Source of the DNA: an uncultured Paracoccaceae bacterium
GTDB lineage: Bacteria > Pseudomonadota > Alphaproteobacteria > Rhodobacterales > Rhodobacteraceae
Length of the DNA: 64,000 nt
Assembly (NCBI GenBank): GCA_934500835.1
Contig: CAKSTR010000007.1
Coordinates: forward strand, 1-64,000
Direction: 5' to 3'
The notes under the pieces: generated by a model
What the model was told of the DNA's origin: nothing
What the model saw: the letters and a program-made list of their open reading frames with translations, nothing else
Databases searched by the model: none
Shown: piece by piece, positions 10,050 through 17,941 of the stretch
Layout of the letters: each line of letters opens with the position of its first letter
Numbering within the stretch: the stretch's first letter is position 1
Position numbers and translations under genes: made by a program

Positions 10050-10943
10050 ATGACCGATCTGCCGATCATCGACCCGCATTTCCACCTGTGGGACCTGGAA
10101 ACCAATTACTATCCCTGGCTTAGCGATGGGGTGAAGCCCTCGGCCTTCGGGGATTATTCCGCGATCAACAAGACCTACCTGATCGGCGATTTCCTGGAGG
10201 ATGCGAAGAACCAGAACCTCGTGAAGGCCGTCCACCTGGATGTGGGGTTCGATCCGAAGGACCCCCCAGGTGAAACTCGTTGGTTGCAATCGGTCGCCGA
10301 TAAGCATGGCTTTCCCCATGGCATTGTCGGCTATGCGGATTTTCGCAAGCCCGACGTGGGCGATCTGCTCGACGAGCACATGCAGTACGCCAACTTCCGC
10401 GGCATCCGGCAGTCCATGAATTTCCATCCCGGCCCGGCCAAGACCTATCTGACCGAACCCTTCGTCAGCCGCACGCCCGAATGGCGACGTGGTTTCGGTG
10501 AACTGGCGCGGCGTGGCCTGTCCTATGACCTGCAACTCTATTTCTGGCAGATCGACGAATTCATCGACCTCGCCCGAGCGTTTCCCGACACGCAGATCAT
10601 CCTGAACCATACCGGCATGCAGGTCGATGGTCCGGCGCATTTCGAGGGGTGGAGAAAGGCCATGGTCCGTCTGGCCGAGGCCCCCAATGTGGCTTGCAAG
10701 ATTTCCGGCCTCGGTATGGGCGACTGGACCTGGACGACCGAGACCATCCGAGCCTATGTCGAGGCTGCCATCGACGCCTTTGGCCTTGAGAGATGTATGT
10801 TTGCCTCCAACTTCCCGGTCGACAAACTCTTCTCCAGCTATGATGCGATCTGGGAGGCCTTCAAGGAAATTACCCGGGGTTATGGGCAGGCAGAACGGTT
10901 GGCGCTCTTCCATGATAATGCGGCGCGACTCTACAGGGTCTAA
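10050..10943 (+). CDS. Amidohydrolase-2 family TIM-barrel hydrolase (lactonase-like)
   Basis: The start at 10050 follows a GGGAAGGAG site and gives 297 residues. The N-terminus has the HxH metal motif in IIDPHFHLWD, and later segments ILNHTG and MFASNFPVD are typical of PF04909 hydrolases such as L-fucono/L-rhamnono-lactonases and pyrone dicarboxylate hydrolase. It follows the binding-protein gene by 55 bases, so it may hydrolyse a lactone made from the imported sugar. The exact substrate is unknown. Confidence 0.75.
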   Translation: MTDLPIIDPHFHLWDLETNYYPWLSDGVKPSAFGDYSAINKTYLIGDFLEDAKNQNLVKAVHLDVGFDPKDPPGETRWLQSVADKHGFPHGIVGYADFRKPDVGDLLDEHMQYANFRGIRQSMNFHPGPAKTYLTEPFVSRTPEWRRGFGELARRGLSYDLQLYFWQIDEFIDLARAFPDTQIILNHTGMQVDGPAHFEGWRKAMVRLAEAPNVACKISGLGMGDWTWTTETIRAYVEAAIDAFGLERCMFASNFPVDKLFSSYDAIWEAFKEITRGYGQAERLALFHDNAARLYRV

Positions 10944-11476
10944 TATGGCTGGCCAGCGGCCAAGTCTTCTCCGACGCTGCAACTTCTACCGGTTTCATGT
11001 GGAAATCAGCCATTTCGATCACTCCCGCCATGAGGTCCGGAGGATGGTCGATCTCCTTCGGTTCGTTGCAGCGGAATGATAGTGCAGGGCGGCTTCGATT
11101 GCCCTATTCAGTCGCGACAAGCAAAGGCCCGGCACTATGCCGGGCTTTTTCAATTCAGGAGAGCAGGATGCTCGAACCCGCTTCTATGGCCGTAGCGACA
11201 CCTCCGGTGATGAAGTGACGACAAGGATCCGTGCCATGACCTCCCACGAGAATGATGACAGCTTCTAGGAATGAACGCTCTGACGGCCGCGCTGGACACT
11301 GAGATTGTCGGGAACGGTCCGAGTTGATTCAGGCCTGTCCCGTCGCGGGATAGTGGTCAACCTCCGCCAAGCCGTGCGGTGGCGAGAGTCAGAGTCTGGC
11401 CGGGACCGGGTGGTCCGGGTTGTGCTGAGAGCGCCGTGCACCCGGGCTTCCTGGACCGGCGCTCGGGAGACCTTCC
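10944..11476. other. Intergenic region after the sugar cargo
   Basis: This holds a strong terminator (11127-11150) and no convincing gene. A short minus-strand frame ending in GGVATAIEAGSSILLS near 11157 may be a gene remnant that I cannot place. From about 11385 the sequence takes on the AGAGTCAGAG and GGAGACC features seen before other backbone genes, so the right edge of the cargo probably lies between 11150 and 11385. Confidence 0.4.
11127..11150 (+). terminator. Rho-independent terminator after the sugar cargo
   Basis: A perfect 8-bp stem, GCCCGGCA/TGCCGGGC, with loop CTA is followed directly by five Ts. It would end transcription of the permease, binding-protein and amidohydrolase genes. 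Confidence 0.8.
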
Positions 11477-12247
11477 ATGCCCAACCATGTCACCAACCGG
11501 GTCGTCGTGATCGGCCCCGCTGCGGCCATTGCGGCCTTCCGCGCTGCGTTCCTCGTCGAGGAACTCGAAACGGATGAGGAGGGGAAGGAGCAATGCTTCA
11601 CCCGCTTCGACTTCAATCGCGTCATCCCGCGTCCTAAGATCCTCGACCAGACCGAAAGCGGCAGCGTGGTCGGGTTGGGCCTCCTGGTGCTCGGGCGCCC
11701 GGAGATCATGACGGACGGCTTCGGCAATCCCTCGCTGGACGCCGAGGTGGCCCGCTACCTCGGCTTTCTCTGGGTGCAGGAGGCCGGCGTCACCGACTAC
11801 GAAGGTCTCAAGGCCTTCCTCGCCGCGCGCCATCCGGATTGCGTTGCCAAGGCTGAGATCGCGATCCGGGCTTACGAGGAATGCGGCCACGCCTCCTGGT
11901 ATTCCTGGTCGATCGAAAACTGGGGAACCAAATGGAATGCCTATTCCTTCGAGGTCATCGAGGAGGGCGATGATCGGTTCGAGTTCCGCTTCGACACCGC
12001 CTGGGCGCCGCCGGAGCCGGTCTTCGCGGCCCTCGCTGATCGGCCGGAATGCGCGGACCTCGAGATCAGCATCCGGGGCTTCGACGAGGGCTGGCTCTTC
12101 GCCTATCGGGCGAGCATTGCCGATGGCTGCTATGACGCCGAAAGCGTCGAGCCGACCCGGGAGTTCTATGCCGAGGTCTATGGAGAGTCCTGCTTCAATG
12201 AAGACGACGAGGACGAAGGGCCGGTTCCCGGAGCGATGGTGAACTGA
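11477..12247 (+). CDS. DUF1281 (Api92-like) protein
   Basis: The 256-residue protein starts MPNHVTNRVVVIGP, has the WYSWSIENWGTKWNAY block, and ends in an acidic tail. These mark the DUF1281 family with its ferredoxin-like fold. Members are common on plasmids and phages and have no assigned function. A GGAGACC motif sits just before the start, as in front of the next gene. It belongs to the run of small backbone genes 11.5-13.4 kb. Confidence 0.8.
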   Translation: MPNHVTNRVVVIGPAAAIAAFRAAFLVEELETDEEGKEQCFTRFDFNRVIPRPKILDQTESGSVVGLGLLVLGRPEIMTDGFGNPSLDAEVARYLGFLWVQEAGVTDYEGLKAFLAARHPDCVAKAEIAIRAYEECGHASWYSWSIENWGTKWNAYSFEVIEEGDDRFEFRFDTAWAPPEPVFAALADRPECADLEISIRGFDEGWLFAYRASIADGCYDAESVEPTREFYAEVYGESCFNEDDEDEGPVPGAMVN

Positions 12248-12361
12248 TCCCGCCCGCCGGCATCGGTTCCAGAGGCAGAGGCGGGCGGGGGAGGGCGAGC
12301 CGGGAGGGTCAGAGAGAGCGCCGCCCGGTTCGCCCTTCCTGCTCTCTCCCGGAGACCTCTC

Positions 12362-12844
12362 ATGACCGACAAACCCGATCCCGAGACGATCGACATCGAT
12401 GCGATCGTCGCCAGCTACTTCGCCGAGCAGGCCGAGCGCAGCCGCCGCGCCGAGGAACTGCGCCCCGCCAACAAGACGGCGCTCTTCGATGCGCTGGCCA
12501 CCGCCGGCATCACCCAGGTCGTCGTGACCTTAGACGGCTGCGGCGATTCCGGTCAGGTTGAGGAAATCGAGGCGAGGAGCGAGGATGACACGGTGCCGCT
12601 GCCGCCGGATGAGATCACCATTTGCTCGGCCGCCTGGGGCGATCCCGGTTTCGTCGCCCGGACCATGACCGTCGAACAGGCCATCGAGCAGCTCGCCTAC
12701 GACTTCCTCTCCGAAACCCATGGCGGCTGGGAGAACGACGATGGCGCCTATGGCGAGTTCACCTTCGATGTTGCCACGCGCAGCATCTCGCTCGACTACA
12801 ACGAGCGCTTCACCAGCAGCGAATACTACGGCCACGAGTTCTGA
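12362..12844 (+). CDS. DUF6878 family plasmid protein
   Basis: The 160-residue acidic protein has ITQVVVTLDGCGDSGQVEEI in the middle and HGGWENDDGAYGEFTFDVAT near the C-terminus, a pattern I associate with DUF6878 proteins of alphaproteobacterial plasmids and ICEs. Function is unknown. The preceding 60 bases contain a GAGAGAGC/GCTCTCTC stem followed by GGAGACC before the ATG. Confidence 0.7.
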   Translation: MTDKPDPETIDIDAIVASYFAEQAERSRRAEELRPANKTALFDALATAGITQVVVTLDGCGDSGQVEEIEARSEDDTVPLPPDEITICSAAWGDPGFVARTMTVEQAIEQLAYDFLSETHGGWENDDGAYGEFTFDVATRSISLDYNERFTSSEYYGHEF

Positions 12845-12855
12845 AGGAGGCGGTC

Positions 12856-13236
12856 ATGGCACATCCGTATCATCACGCGCTGTCCTCGGTGAAGAAATGG
12901 GGCGGGGCGGTCGAGGACTACCTGGCCGTCCACAGCTGGTTCGATGCTTCGAAGGAGATCCTGGCGGATTTCCGGCACCGCGCATTGCGCCATCATGCCG
13001 AGGGTATCTTCATGGCCGAGACGATTTTCGGCCCGACGCTTACCCTCTCGACCGGGCGGGCGATCCCGACCCGTTGGGTGGGCGAGCAGCATGTGCGCGA
13101 GGATCTCGGCCATATCCCGTCCTTCGCGGACTGGGCCCGGGCGATCCGCCCGGAGCCCTGGATGGGCCGGACGCAGCGCATCGAGCCGGAGGTCGATCCG
13201 CATTGCGCGCGGCTCGCCTCCGTGGCCGGAGGCTGA
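12856..13236 (+). CDS. DUF6915 family plasmid protein
   Basis: The start at 12856 follows an AAGGAGG site and lies 11 bases after the previous stop. The 126-residue product has WFDASKEILADFRHRALRHH and GRAIPTRWVGEQHVREDLGH. It is a conserved hypothetical protein that usually neighbours DUF6878 on mobile elements. Histidines and an RH(H)AEG motif suggest possible metal or nucleic acid contacts, but no function is known. Confidence 0.7.
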   Translation: MAHPYHHALSSVKKWGGAVEDYLAVHSWFDASKEILADFRHRALRHHAEGIFMAETIFGPTLTLSTGRAIPTRWVGEQHVREDLGHIPSFADWARAIRPEPWMGRTQRIEPEVDPHCARLASVAGG

Positions 13237-13237
13237 A

Positions 13238-13432
13238 ATGTTCAGCCAGTATCTCCGACTTGGCGTGAACATCCACACCCCTGACCGTGCCGTCATCCGG
13301 GCGGCGGCGCGGCTTTTGCACCTGGACGTGCGGCGCGAGCGGCGCCTTCGCTTCTCACGGAAGAAACTCTACCGCGAAATGCTCGCCCATCATGCCAGGG
13401 CGCGGAAGCTCGCCCGCGACTTACGGCTTTGA
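13238..13432 (+). CDS. Small basic protein of unknown function
   Basis: This 64-residue frame starts one base after the preceding stop (TGAAATG). It is very rich in arginine and lysine in its second half (RRERRLRFSRKKLYREMLAH). The tight spacing suggests co-translation with the DUF6915 gene. It could bind nucleic acid. I do not recognise a family. Confidence 0.5.
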   Translation: MFSQYLRLGVNIHTPDRAVIRAAARLLHLDVRRERRLRFSRKKLYREMLAHHARARKLARDLRL

Positions 13433-13481
13433 GGGCGGCACATGTCGACACCGGGGCGGGCGATATCGGTTCGCCCCGGTT

Positions 13482-13799
13482 TCAGCCGATCTTCAGATCA
13501 TCCGCGGATTTGCCGACGCCCAGCCATTCGCTGAACCATTTCGGTTTCCGGCCGCGCCCGGTCCAGGTCAGCGACGGATTCTCGGGATGGCGGTATTTCG
13601 CATCGATTGCGCGTTTCGGCTTTGCCGCGCCACCCGTAAGATCGGCGAAGCTGTAGCCGAGTTCCTTCGCCATCTCTTCCAGCTTCGCGCGCGCTTCCGA
13701 TTTCTTCCGATCCTCAAAGGAAGAGATCGCCTTTTCCACGCTCTTCTGCAGCGCCTTCAGTTCCTTGAGCGAAAGCCCGTCGAGATCGATATTCGCCAT
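13482..13799 (-). CDS. H-NS family histone-like protein (HvrA-like)
   Basis: This 105-residue protein (start MANIDLDGLS) has an N-terminal coiled oligomerisation segment (LKELKALQKSVEKAISSFED) and the C-terminal H-NS DNA-binding motif KYRHPENPSLTWTGRGRKPKW. Plasmid-borne H-NS paralogues silence AT-rich acquired genes and reduce the cost of the element. It faces the opposite direction to the genes on its left. Confidence 0.9.
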   Translation of the reverse strand: MANIDLDGLSLKELKALQKSVEKAISSFEDRKKSEARAKLEEMAKELGYSFADLTGGAAKPKRAIDAKYRHPENPSLTWTGRGRKPKWFSEWLGVGKSADDLKIG

Positions 13800-13900
13800 T
13801 CTGTCCTCTCGGTTGCAATGGGTGGAGGGCATTGGCCTAATTCCGTGGGGGCAATGACTTCGTTACCGTCGATGATCGAGGGGAGTTGGTCCTTTAGTTG

Positions 13901-14290
13901 TCAGGCTTCCCGAGCCTCGGCATATCCGGCTGCCTGTGCCGCCTTCACGAATTTCCGGTCGAAGCTCGCAAAGCCATCGCAATGGGACGATTTCCCAAGG
14001 TGCAGAGCGTCCGCGAAATCCATCCCCCGTTCCGCCCGGTCGAGCGCCTCGGCCACGGTGGCCGCATCCTCGAGGGTCACTGTCGGCAGGCCGCCGAAGG
14101 CACGCAGCGCATGCACGACATCTGCAGATTTGTAGCCATAGGCGGCGCGTAGCACCCATTCCGTTTCCAGCGTCACCGTCACGGGAACGAAGACCGGCTG
14201 GCCATCCACCAGGGCTCGGGCGCGGGGGGACTGATCGGGATGGTCACCCGTCAGGTAGCGGACGACCACATTGGTATCAATTGCGATCAT
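13901..14290 (-). CDS. vapC: VapC-type PIN-domain toxin
   Basis: This is a 129-residue PIN-domain RNase. Acidic residues lie in MIAIDTNVVVRYLTGD, in TLETEWVL and in MDFADALHLG, the expected metal-binding pattern. VapC toxins cleave tRNA or rRNA. The gene overlaps the upstream AbrB-type antitoxin gene by 14 bases. Confidence 0.85.
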   Translation of the reverse strand: MIAIDTNVVVRYLTGDHPDQSPRARALVDGQPVFVPVTVTLETEWVLRAAYGYKSADVVHALRAFGGLPTVTLEDAATVAEALDRAERGMDFADALHLGKSSHCDGFASFDRKFVKAAQAAGYAEAREA

Positions 14291-14552
14291 GGCGCCGCCT
14301 GGCCTCGGCCAGCAAGGCCGTTTCCATTTCTTCGAGCGATTTCGGATCACCCCGATGCGGCAGCAGGCCGAAGACCTCCTCCGGCCGGGTCGCCGCGAAA
14401 GCCGGTGCCCGCCTCAGGATCACCCCGTCGTCGGTTTCCTCGACGATCAGCCGCGTGCCCGCATCCCACTCCCGCCGCTGGCGGATGGATTTGGGCAGGA
14501 TCACCTGGCCTTTGGTCGAGACGGTGGTCACGAGGCTTTCGGCCCTCGGCAT
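14277..14552 (-). CDS. vapB: VapB-type AbrB/SpoVT antitoxin
   Basis: The 91-residue protein has the swapped-hairpin AbrB motif TVSTKGQVILPKSIRQRREW near its N-terminus and a C-terminal toxin-binding region (EEMETALLAEARRRH). Overlap with the following PIN gene supports a vapBC operon. A TTAC-N6-CTTAC repeat lies just upstream and might be its operator. Confidence 0.85.
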   Translation of the reverse strand: MPRAESLVTTVSTKGQVILPKSIRQRREWDAGTRLIVEETDDGVILRRAPAFAATRPEEVFGLLPHRGDPKSLEEMETALLAEARRRHDRN

Positions 14553-14710
14553 GACGGGCGCTCCATCGGTAAGACAGAAGTAAGATAACCCGGACAGGGC
14601 TGGTTTTCAAGGCAGGGAAGGTGTCGAGAGGGGGAGGATGGAAGGAGGGTCGTCATGATGCTGAGAGTGTCGGGCCGCCCCCGGGAGTTCCATGCCGAGG
14701 TTTGCCGCCT

Positions 14711-15094
14711 CTACAATGCGCATTTCACATCGGTTTGCACAAAGTCATCGCCGACATAGAGCAACGGACAATCGTGTTCGACCGCGACGTCATAGGCGAA
14801 GCAATCGCCATAGTTCAGCGCTGCCGGATGAAGGCCCTTGCCCCACCGTTCATAGGCATCGGCGATCCGATGGGCCGAGGCCGCAGTCACGGCCACGATT
14901 TCGAAGCCGAGCCCCGAGATCAGGGCTGCTACTTCTTCCCCCACATTCCGGCGACCCGCGACGATCAGGGCTTCCGCCACCGTCCCGGCCGAGATGAGCA
15001 ATGCGTCCGCCTGTTCGATCGCGCTCATGCAGGCTTCGGCTTCCGGTTCGTCGAGCGCGATCGCCATGAGCGCCGAGGTATCCACGGCGATCAT
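14711..15094 (-). CDS. VapC-type PIN-domain toxin, second module
   Basis: The 127-residue PIN protein has the motifs MIAVDTSALMAIALDEPEAE, AGTVAEAL and LNYGDCFAYDVAVEHDCPLL with conserved acidic residues. It is typical of PIN toxins that pair with Phd/YefM-like antitoxins. It overlaps the antitoxin stop by 4 bases. Confidence 0.85.
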   Translation of the reverse strand: MIAVDTSALMAIALDEPEAEACMSAIEQADALLISAGTVAEALIVAGRRNVGEEVAALISGLGFEIVAVTAASAHRIADAYERWGKGLHPAALNYGDCFAYDVAVEHDCPLLYVGDDFVQTDVKCAL

Positions 15095-15348
15095 ACGGGC
15101 ATCCCGTCCTCGCCATAGAGGAAGTCCTGGCTACGCGCGGCCGTAGATCCCGGGCGCGCTTTCGCAGAGGCGGAAGCCCTGATGCGCTCCATCAGCTTCC
15201 GGCGGTTTCTTGCGCTTGGCACCGTGGCGACAGGCACCAGGCGCGCGACCTCATGTCCTCGCCGGGTCAGGATGACCTCGACACCGGACTCGGCCCGCCT
15301 CACGAGCTCGGTGAGCTGGCCTTTCGCTTCGCTTACGGAGATCCGCAT
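15091..15348 (-). CDS. Phd/YefM-type antitoxin of the second PIN module
   Basis: Starting at 15348, the 85-residue protein has MRISVSEAKGQLTELVRRAE and VILTRRGHEVARLVPV, the Phd/YefM DNA-binding fold. The C-terminus (LMERIRASASAKARPG) should contact the toxin. A nearly perfect 14-bp inverted repeat 43 bases upstream is a strong operator candidate. Confidence 0.85.
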   Translation of the reverse strand: MRISVSEAKGQLTELVRRAESGVEVILTRRGHEVARLVPVATVPSARNRRKLMERIRASASAKARPGSTAARSQDFLYGEDGMPV

Positions 15349-15390
15349 CTCCTCATTCTCCCGTTCTTGGCCTTCGCCGAGCGGCAATTG

Positions 15391-15423
15391 GCCCAGATGG
15401 ACCACTATATGGTCCATTTGGGC
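15391..15423 (-). promoter_or_regulatory. Operator/promoter of the Phd-PIN module
   Basis: Arms GCCCAGATGGACCA and TGGTCCATTTGGGC pair at 13 of 14 positions around a CTATA spacer. On the minus strand the centre reads TATAGT, a likely -10, with TTGCGC 18 bases upstream as a -35. Repressor binding would cover the -10, as expected for autoregulation. Confidence 0.7.
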
Positions 15424-15572
15424 ATATGCGCAAGCCTGCCGGAAGAAGAGCGAGAGGCCGGGCGGGGGAGGGTGAGCCGGGGTTGGTTGGGTGAGCGCGC
15501 CGATCAGGAGGATTGCCGCTAGCCGCTTGATCGCTGGTCGGTCGAGCACATCTCGGTACAGGAGGTCGCGTA

Positions 15573-16610
15573 GTGCCCCGTTACGACGCATCCGAACTGG
15601 CGATCCGTCTCGGCCGGGAGGCCGAGGCGGTCTGCCGCCATTACCTGTCGTCCGGCCGCAGGATCGGTCGCTACTGGATTGTCGGCGACGTCCGCAACAC
15701 GCCGGGCCGAAGCATGTTCGTGCGTCTCCAGGGACCCGAGCAGGGCAGGGGGGCCGCAGGCAGATGGATGGACACGGCGACAAAGGAACATGGTGACCTG
15801 CTTGACGTGATCCGTGGGGCGCTCGGTCTTGCCGACTTCAAGGACCTGGCCGAGGAAGCGCGCCGTTTCCTCGGCCTCCCGCATCCCGAGCAAGAGAAGA
15901 CGCCGACCGGCAACACGTCCAGCGTGGCATCCGGTTCGCCTGAAGCCTCGCGCCGACTCTTCACCATGGCGCAGCCGATCCGCGGCACGCTTGCGGAGAT
16001 CTACCTCAACGGTCGGGCGATCACCTCCCTTTCCGGCACCGCCGCGCTGCGCTTCCATCCCCGGTGCTATTATAGACCTGACGAGCATTCGCCCACCGAG
16101 ATCAGGCCGGCGCTCGTTGCAGCCGTCACCGATCTGGCTGGCCATCAGACCGGCGCGCATCGCACCTGGCTCGCCCCGGACGGGTCCGGCAAGGCCGCTG
16201 TCGAGACACCGCGGCGGGCGATGGGCAACCTTCTCGGCCACGCGGTCCGCTTCGGCACCGCCGATGAGGTGCTCGCCGCCGGCGAGGGCATCGAGACCGT
16301 GCTGTCGCCGCGTCAGGTCCTGCCCCGGATGCCGATGCTGGCGGCGCTTTCGGCCGCTCACCTCGCTGCCGTCCTGTTCCCTCCGACGCTGCGCCGGCTC
16401 TATGTCCTCCGGGATCGCGACCCGGCCGGGGACGCTGCCAGAGACGGCCTGCTCTCCAGAGCAGCCGATCTCGGGATCGAGGCGATATCGCTCACGCCGC
16501 GCGAGGGCGACTTCAACGATGATCTGCGACGCCACGGCGCCGATGCCCTCCGCGCGGCCCTGAAGGATCAGCTTCGTCCTGAAGACGCCCGCCGGTTCCT
16601 GGAGGGGTGA
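15573..16610 (+). CDS. Toprim-domain DNA primase/helicase-like protein
   Basis: The 345-residue protein has an N-terminal plasmid primase region, with CRHYLSSGRRIGRYWIVGDV and a predicted DNA-binding segment ending DLLDVIRGALGL. A C-terminal Toprim domain has AGEGIETVLS and LYVLRDRDPAGDAARD, which carry the catalytic glutamate and DxD. Such primases prime lagging-strand or conjugative replacement synthesis on mobile elements. It lies 224 bases from the divergent Phd module. Confidence 0.85.
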   Translation: MPRYDASELAIRLGREAEAVCRHYLSSGRRIGRYWIVGDVRNTPGRSMFVRLQGPEQGRGAAGRWMDTATKEHGDLLDVIRGALGLADFKDLAEEARRFLGLPHPEQEKTPTGNTSSVASGSPEASRRLFTMAQPIRGTLAEIYLNGRAITSLSGTAALRFHPRCYYRPDEHSPTEIRPALVAAVTDLAGHQTGAHRTWLAPDGSGKAAVETPRRAMGNLLGHAVRFGTADEVLAAGEGIETVLSPRQVLPRMPMLAALSAAHLAAVLFPPTLRRLYVLRDRDPAGDAARDGLLSRAADLGIEAISLTPREGDFNDDLRRHGADALRAALKDQLRPEDARRFLEG

Positions 16611-16760
16611 AGACGCGATCAGCCTGCGCGAAGGCGTGGCCCGGGTGGCGTCCCCTGCATGTCCGGTCTCTCGTCATCGTCAGGCGCTTCCTTCGACCGA
16701 GAGTCCCGCGCCCACGGCCTTCTGAGAGGGCGATCGGCGCACAAACGGGCCGGGCAGGCA

Positions 16761-16876
16761 ATGGCCGGGTTGGGACTATTTTCCGCCGGCGGGCCATCCC
16801 ACGCGACAGGTCGCGTGGGGACCCCTTTATAGCCCGCCTTTGCACCGCGAAGCCAAAATAGTCCCAACCCGGCCAT
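16761..16876. repeat. Large palindromic element with 22-bp inverted ends
   Basis: Perfect 22-bp inverted arms (16761-16782 and 16855-16876, starting ATGGCCGGGTTGGGAC) flank 72 bases. Inside lies a second perfect 10-bp hairpin, CCCACGCGAC/GTCGCGTGGG with a 2-base loop, near 16799-16820. A dinucleotide CA follows each end, so a very short target duplication is possible. It could be a MITE-like repeat, a single-strand origin for the neighbouring primase, or a large RNA structure. Confidence 0.7.
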
Positions 16877-16982
16877 CAAGGCCCTCGCGGAGCGGGCGAG
16901 GGCTGCCAACCCGTCCCGCCCGTGCGCTTCGACGCCTGCGAAGGCCGCGATGGGCGCGGTCTCCAGACGAAGGACGCTCCCG

Positions 16983-17918
16983 ATGACGAACGAAACCGAA
17001 TACGCAGGCGACGAGCCGGTCCACACCTCCTCCCAGACCGATCACGCCCTCACCGAACTCCAGCTCTACGGCTGGCGCCCGTTCCAGGACGAACCCGATC
17101 CCCGGCCGCTGCCCGAGGGCAATACCGTCGCCGCCGCCGTCACGGATATCTTCGATGCCCTCGTCGCGACGCTCGGCGAGACCCGCCTCGAACCCGACCT
17201 CGAAGAGCTGCTCTGGGGCGCCGTCAATCTCTTCCACCGCGCCAATGCCCGGGTGGAACGCGATCTCGACGACAACGAGCAGGCACAGCGCCGGATGCAG
17301 CGGGAACAGGACGGCAGCGAGGTGAAATCGGTCGAACTCGAGCGCCTTACGGCAGAGGGGCAGACCCTGATCGAGCGGCGCGGCAGCATGGAACTCTTCC
17401 GCGACCTCGCCGCCGAAGCATTCGAGCACCACACCGGCAGCGCCTGGCGGCCCCGCAGCGGCTCGATGGTCAACCATCGCCATCTGACCGCGGCGATGAT
17501 CGACAGCCGGGACTTCCTTGCCGCGAAACGCCGGGCGGAGACCGAGGTGATGCTGCCCGCCGGTCCGAAGGTGGCCCTGACCGGCGGTGCCGATTTCAAC
17601 GACCACCGCCTGATCTGGGCGAGGCTCGATCAGGTCCATGTCAAGCACCCGGAGATGGTCTTGCTGCACGGTGGCTCGCCGAAGGGAGCCGAACTGATCG
17701 CCTCCCGCTGGGCCGATCACCGCAAGGTGCCCCAAGTCGCCTTCCGGCCCGACTGGACGAAGCACGGCAAGGCCGCGCCCTTCAAGCGCAACGATGCCAT
17801 GCTGGACGTGCTGCCGGTCGGCGTCCTTGTCTTCCCCGGCACCGGGATCCAGGAGAACCTCGCGGACAAGGCCCGCAAGCTCGGCATCCCGGTCATGAAA
17901 CTCGATGGCGGCGCGTAA
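16983..17918 (+). CDS. DUF2493 (SLOG-like) protein
   Basis: The start at 16983 (MTNETEYAGD) gives 311 residues. The C-terminal third is a Rossmann-like SLOG/DUF2493 domain with VALTGGADFNDHRLIWARLD, LLHGGSPKGAELIASRWA and VLVFPGTGIQENLADKA. SLOG domains bind nucleotides or nucleotide-derived ligands. DUF2493 is frequent on alphaproteobacterial plasmids but its job there is unknown. Confidence 0.8.
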   Translation: MTNETEYAGDEPVHTSSQTDHALTELQLYGWRPFQDEPDPRPLPEGNTVAAAVTDIFDALVATLGETRLEPDLEELLWGAVNLFHRANARVERDLDDNEQAQRRMQREQDGSEVKSVELERLTAEGQTLIERRGSMELFRDLAAEAFEHHTGSAWRPRSGSMVNHRHLTAAMIDSRDFLAAKRRAETEVMLPAGPKVALTGGADFNDHRLIWARLDQVHVKHPEMVLLHGGSPKGAELIASRWADHRKVPQVAFRPDWTKHGKAAPFKRNDAMLDVLPVGVLVFPGTGIQENLADKARKLGIPVMKLDGGA

Positions 17919-17941
17919 GCGCCGTCACCTTTTCCACGGCA

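Noticed and set aside
11085..11125. A possible tRNA T-arm (GGCTTCGATT between AGGGC and GCCCT)
   Set aside because: The loop is ten bases and no acceptor, D or anticodon arms can be drawn around it.
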